Below are positions 56,196-59,177 of a stretch of 59,177 bases of DNA, in pieces. The notes beneath the pieces were generated by a model. The model searched no databases. It had not been told where the DNA came from and saw nothing but the letters and a program-made list of their open reading frames with translations. Source of the DNA: Bordetella parapertussis (GTDB lineage: Bacteria > Pseudomonadota > Gammaproteobacteria > Burkholderiales > SG8-41). The position numbers and the translations under genes are program-made. Each line of letters starts with the position of its first letter. Position 1 is the stretch's first letter. The stretch covers positions 1 through 59,177 of the forward strand of contig CAMDLH010000015.1 in assembly GCA_945901405.1 (NCBI GenBank), in the 5' to 3' direction.

Positions 56196-56215
56196 TAACT
56201 ATTTGTTTTTATTGA
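56196..56215 (+). repeat. AT-rich dispersed 20-base motif, copy f
   Basis: TAACTATTTGTTTTTATTGA at the junction of the hydrolase and receptor O genes. It overlaps the last codons of the hydrolase (INKNK and stop). Confidence 0.75.
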
Positions 56216-57080
56216 TAAATTTCGTAGCCACCTCGATGAACCCCCGCGGATTGTCGAGCGTTACATGGTGATCGGCATCGGGCACCGCGGTCACTTCCAC
56301 ATGCGGCGCGCGCGCTTTCACGCCGGCGATCACTTCAGCCGTGATGCGCTCGCTGCGCCCGCCTTTCATCAGCAACGCGGGAATCTTGATGTGGTCCCAA
56401 TACGGAAAACTGTCCTTGCGCTCGCGCCGCCCGTAGACGTTGCGGTCGAACTTGTAGCGCCAGCGGCCATCGATTTCGGTGAACGGCCGGCCGCTGTTCA
56501 TCGCAAGATGGCGCACGATCTCCGGCGCGGCGGTGCTGCCCGCGGGCCGCACTTTGTAGCCGGCGATAAACTCGTGCTGGCTGGCATAACTGCGCCCCTC
56601 GCGGCTGCCGCGCGCGTTCATGTCGGCGATGCGATCCGGCGGCATCGCGATGGTGGAGTCGATCAGAATGAACGCCTTCGCGCGGCCCGGATACGTGCCC
56701 GCGTAGACGGTAGACACCACCCCGCCCATCGAGTGGCCCACGAGTATGAAATCGCGCAGGTTGAGTTTCTCCGTCAGCTCGTGCAGATCGGCGGCGTAAC
56801 GCTCGTAAGAATAATCCGGCGGTTCCGAGCGATCCCACTCGCTGTCGCCGTGGCCGCGCAGATCAACGGCGCGCACATGGTAATCGGCGGTGAACCCGGC
56901 AGCGACAAAATCAAACCAGTGCGCGTGCGCCGCGCCGCCATGCACGCACAGCATGGCGGGCTTGCCCGCCGCGCCGTAATCCTGCACGTGCAGTTTGAGC
57001 CCGGCGACTTCGATGAATTCGTCTGTATACGGCGCCGGCTTGAAACCGGCAGTGCTGGTTGAATTTAGTTGTGCGGACAT
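56199..57080 (-). CDS. Alpha/beta hydrolase
   Basis: 293 residues. Nucleophile Ser117 in VGHSMGG, oxyanion HGGAAHAHWF, and catalytic His271 or His272 in DADHHVTLDNP. Typical of carboxylesterase/C-C hydrolase or haloperoxidase-like enzymes. The C-terminal FINKNK is read from the AT-rich motif. It is co-oriented with receptor O downstream, which suggests they handle one substrate. Confidence 0.9.
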   Translation of the reverse strand: MSAQLNSTSTAGFKPAPYTDEFIEVAGLKLHVQDYGAAGKPAMLCVHGGAAHAHWFDFVAAGFTADYHVRAVDLRGHGDSEWDRSEPPDYSYERYAADLHELTEKLNLRDFILVGHSMGGVVSTVYAGTYPGRAKAFILIDSTIAMPPDRIADMNARGSREGRSYASQHEFIAGYKVRPAGSTAAPEIVRHLAMNSGRPFTEIDGRWRYKFDRNVYGRRERKDSFPYWDHIKIPALLMKGGRSERITAEVIAGVKARAPHVEVTAVPDADHHVTLDNPRGFIEVATKFINKNK

Positions 57081-57184
57081 TGTTTCCTTCCCTTTCGAAT
57101 GTGCTGTGTTACAAAACTCATCCCCTCCCCTTCAGGGGCAAGGAGTATTGTTGGAAGCGTGGCTGATCGTTTCTACGGCAGATT

Positions 57185-58246
57185 TTAATAATCCCTGAAC
57201 ATGCGGCGAATCTCGGCAAGATCGCGCGTGCGCGTGAGGGCGAGCATCAGCAGGATGCGCGCTTTTTGCGGATTCAAATTATCCGCCGGCACCATGCCCT
57301 CGGCGTCGTATTCCTTGCGCGCGATCACGCGGCCATTGCCGGTGCGGTTGGAGCGCACGATCACCGGGCGCGTGTCGAACGGCCCCAGCGCCTTGATCGC
57401 GGCGCGCTCCGGATCGGACAATCCACCCGCGCCCGTGCCCGCGAACACAATGCCCGCGGCCCCCGCGCCCACGGCCTTGATCGCATCGGTGCCGGCCTCG
57501 GCATAGGCGTAGAGAATTTCCACTTTCGGCAAACTCGATAATTTGCCGACATCGAATTCGGAACGTGCGGTATGGCGCTTGGTGGAAGCGCGGTAAAACG
57601 CCACTTCGTCGGCATCGACATAGCCGAGAAACCCAAGTTCGCCCGAGCGAAACGCCTCGGCGCGATAGGTGTTCGATTTGGTGACTTCGCGCGCGCCGTT
57701 GATCTCGTCGTTCATCACCACCAGCACGCCCTTGCCGCGCGACACCGGCGCGCCCGCCACGCGTATCGCGTTCAACAGGTTAAGCGGGCCATCGGCGCTG
57801 ATCGCCGTCGCCGGGCGCTGCGCGCCCACCAGCACCACAGGCTTGTCGTGCCTGACCGTGAGATTGAGAAAATACGCGGTTTCCTCCAGCGTGTTGGTGC
57901 CATGCGTAATGACCACGCCCGCGACTTTTGGCTCTTCGCTGAAAATCGCGTTGATGCGCGCGGCAAGCTTCAGCCAGATTGCCGTGTTCATATTGGTGCT
58001 GCCGATGTTGGCGATCTGCTCGACACGCACCTGCGCGTATTGCTTGATCTCCGGCACGGCATCGACCAGCTCGGAGCCGAGGATGGAGCCGGCCTTGTAT
58101 TCCGTCAGGCTCGTCGACGAGCCGCCGCGCCCGGCAATCGTGCCGCCGGTGGACAGCACCACCACTAGAGACAATTCGCTTGCAGCGCTTTGTGCAATCG
58201 CCGTCATGGGACTAATGCACGCCTAGAGAAACAATAACGCTTTCAT
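57185..58246 (-). CDS. Type II asparaginase; signal peptide interrupted by in-frame TAG
   Basis: From ATG 58207 the protein has 340 residues with VLSTGGTIAG (Thr nucleophile) and THGTNTLEETAYFL (second Thr site), the marks of L-asparaginase. Upstream in the same frame is ATG 58246 after AAAGGAG, giving MKALLFL-stop-ACISPMTAIAQSA, clearly a signal peptide cut by TAG (58225-58223). The strong ribosome binding site belongs to the upstream ATG. If ATG 58207 is used, the enzyme lacks most of its signal and stays in the cytoplasm. Coordinates include the signal segment. Confidence 0.85.
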
Positions 58247-58317
58247 TTGAAGCTCCTTTGTCTTCGCCACTCAAATAATTCATGACTAATTGTTCTTAAA
58301 AGAATTTTTCATGTTCA

Positions 58318-59177
58318 TCAATCAATACGCGCGCCGGTTTCCTTCACCAGCTTCGCCCAGCGCGCGATTTCTTTTTTCATGTAGTCGCCCAGAAATTCGG
58401 GCGTGCTGCCGATGCCCTCGAACGCCTCTGCGGTCAGGCGCTGGCGCAGTTCATTGGTTTTCAGCGCGACGGCAAATTCACGATTCAGGCGCGCAATAAT
58501 TTCAGCAGAAGTGCCCGCAGGTGCGAGTGCCGCGTACCACACCGCCGAGTCGTAACCGGGCACGAATTCCGAAATCGCCGGCAAATCCGGCAGCACCGGC
58601 GAACGCTTGACCGTGGTAACCCCCAGCGCGCGCAACCGCCCCGTGCGCAGAAATCCGCTGGTCGAGGTATAGGTGAGATAACTGATTTGCAATTGCCCGG
58701 CGATGAGATCGGTCATCGCCGGCGCGCCGCCCTTGTAGGGAATGTGCTGCGTCTTTACGCGCGCGAGCGAATTCAACATCTCGCCCGCGAGGTGCGAGCC
58801 GCTGCCGTTGCCCGCCGAGCCGTAGCGCAATTCATTGGGCGCGTTGCGCGCCAGCGTCACCAGATCCTTCATCGACTTCGCCGGCAGCGACGGATGCACC
58901 ACCAGCAGATACGGCGCGATGCCCGCCAGCGTGATCGGCGCGTAATCGCGCGCGAGGTCATACGGCAGCTTGGGAAACAAACTCGGATTCACCGCCAGTT
59001 GCGCCGTGATCGCAAACACCAGCGTATAGCCGTCAGGCGGCGACTTGGCGACAAACTCCATGCCGATGTTGCCGCCCGCGCCGCCGCGGTTTTCGACCAC
59101 CACCTGCTGGCCCATGGCCGGCGTCATCAACTGCGCCAGCGTGCGCGCAACGATATCCGTGCCGCCGCCGGGCGGAT
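58318..59177 (-). CDS. Bug-type substrate-binding protein P (5' end outside the window)
   Basis: The frame is open to the right edge: the visible part starts near PPGGGTDIVAR and continues VENRGGAGGNIGMEFVA, IPYKGGAPAMTDLIAGQ, ending WAKLVKETGAR. The signal peptide and first residues are missing. Located upstream of the asparaginase gene in the same direction (72-base gap). Confidence 0.93.
   Translation of the reverse strand, partial: PPGGGTDIVARTLAQLMTPAMGQQVVVENRGGAGGNIGMEFVAKSPPDGYTLVFAITAQLAVNPSLFPKLPYDLARDYAPITLAGIAPYLLVVHPSLPAKSMKDLVTLARNAPNELRYGSAGNGSGSHLAGEMLNSLARVKTQHIPYKGGAPAMTDLIAGQLQISYLTYTSTSGFLRTGRLRALGVTTVKRSPVLPDLPAISEFVPGYDSAVWYAALAPAGTSAEIIARLNREFAVALKTNELRQRLTAEAFEGIGSTPEFLGDYMKKEIARWAKLVKETGARID

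Overview
The window is GC-rich chromosomal DNA (AT-rich only in short intergenic stretches) that most likely comes from a betaproteobacterium of the order Burkholderiales. The main evidence is the very large number of tripartite-tricarboxylate-transporter substrate-binding proteins ('Bug' or TctC type): 15 complete or nearly complete genes plus 2 remnants. Supporting evidence is a groES-groEL operon under a CIRCE element, a B12-dependent ribonucleotide reductase, a DUF3301 protein and dispersed GC-rich palindromes. No rRNA, tRNA, CRISPR array or prophage was recognised.

Layout. (1) 1-147: the end of an insertion sequence with the start of its first gene. (2) 200-12800: a cell-envelope island with penicillin-binding protein 1C, a bacterial alpha-2-macroglobulin, a CreD-like membrane protein, a small membrane peptide and a divergent two-component system of the PdsR/PdsS type. 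(3) 12847-16000: a GNAT acetyltransferase, two enoyl-CoA hydratase-like proteins and a VapBC toxin-antitoxin pair. (4) 16000-21340: an MFS transporter and four Bug receptors. (5) 21463-26850: a DedA-rhodanese protein whose rhodanese domain is interrupted by an in-frame UGA, an MFS transporter, an FAH-family enzyme, an M50 peptidase and a PrlF-YhaV toxin-antitoxin pair. (6) 26868-31258: a dioxygenase/Bug/dioxygenase cluster, one more complete Bug gene and two Bug remnants. (7) 31668-41053: ribonucleotide reductase NrdJ split by an intein, a small membrane protein carrying a piece of DnaK, an isopropylmalate-dehydrogenase-like enzyme, a VOC protein, a ModA-like protein and groESL. (8) 41300-59177: eight Bug genes (three damaged, one cut by the window edge) among small catabolic enzymes (PrpD family, two carboxymuconolactone decarboxylase-like proteins, SDR, alpha/beta hydrolase, asparaginase), a MITE and a decayed toxin-antitoxin pair.

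How the genes fit together. The envelope island looks like a stress-response unit: a sensor kinase and regulator beside a periplasmic protease trap (alpha-2-macroglobulin), a peptidoglycan repair synthase (PBP1C) and a CreD-like protein. The rest is a catabolic, nutrient-scavenging region. Bug receptors sit beside single enzymes, but no TctA or TctB membrane subunits are present, so the receptors must use membrane components encoded elsewhere or act as sensors.

The points most worth a second look are: the UGA at a cysteine position of the DedA-rhodanese protein, with a hairpin just downstream; the membrane-anchored fragment of the DnaK nucleotide-binding domain; a 20-base AT-rich dispersed motif present six times on the same strand (a seventh copy lies inside a gene); a 206-bp MITE with a 9-bp target duplication whose ends match the IS at the left edge; and a cluster of recent gene damage (three in-frame TAG codons, a poly-G frameshift, an internally deleted Bug gene with an intact ribosome binding site).
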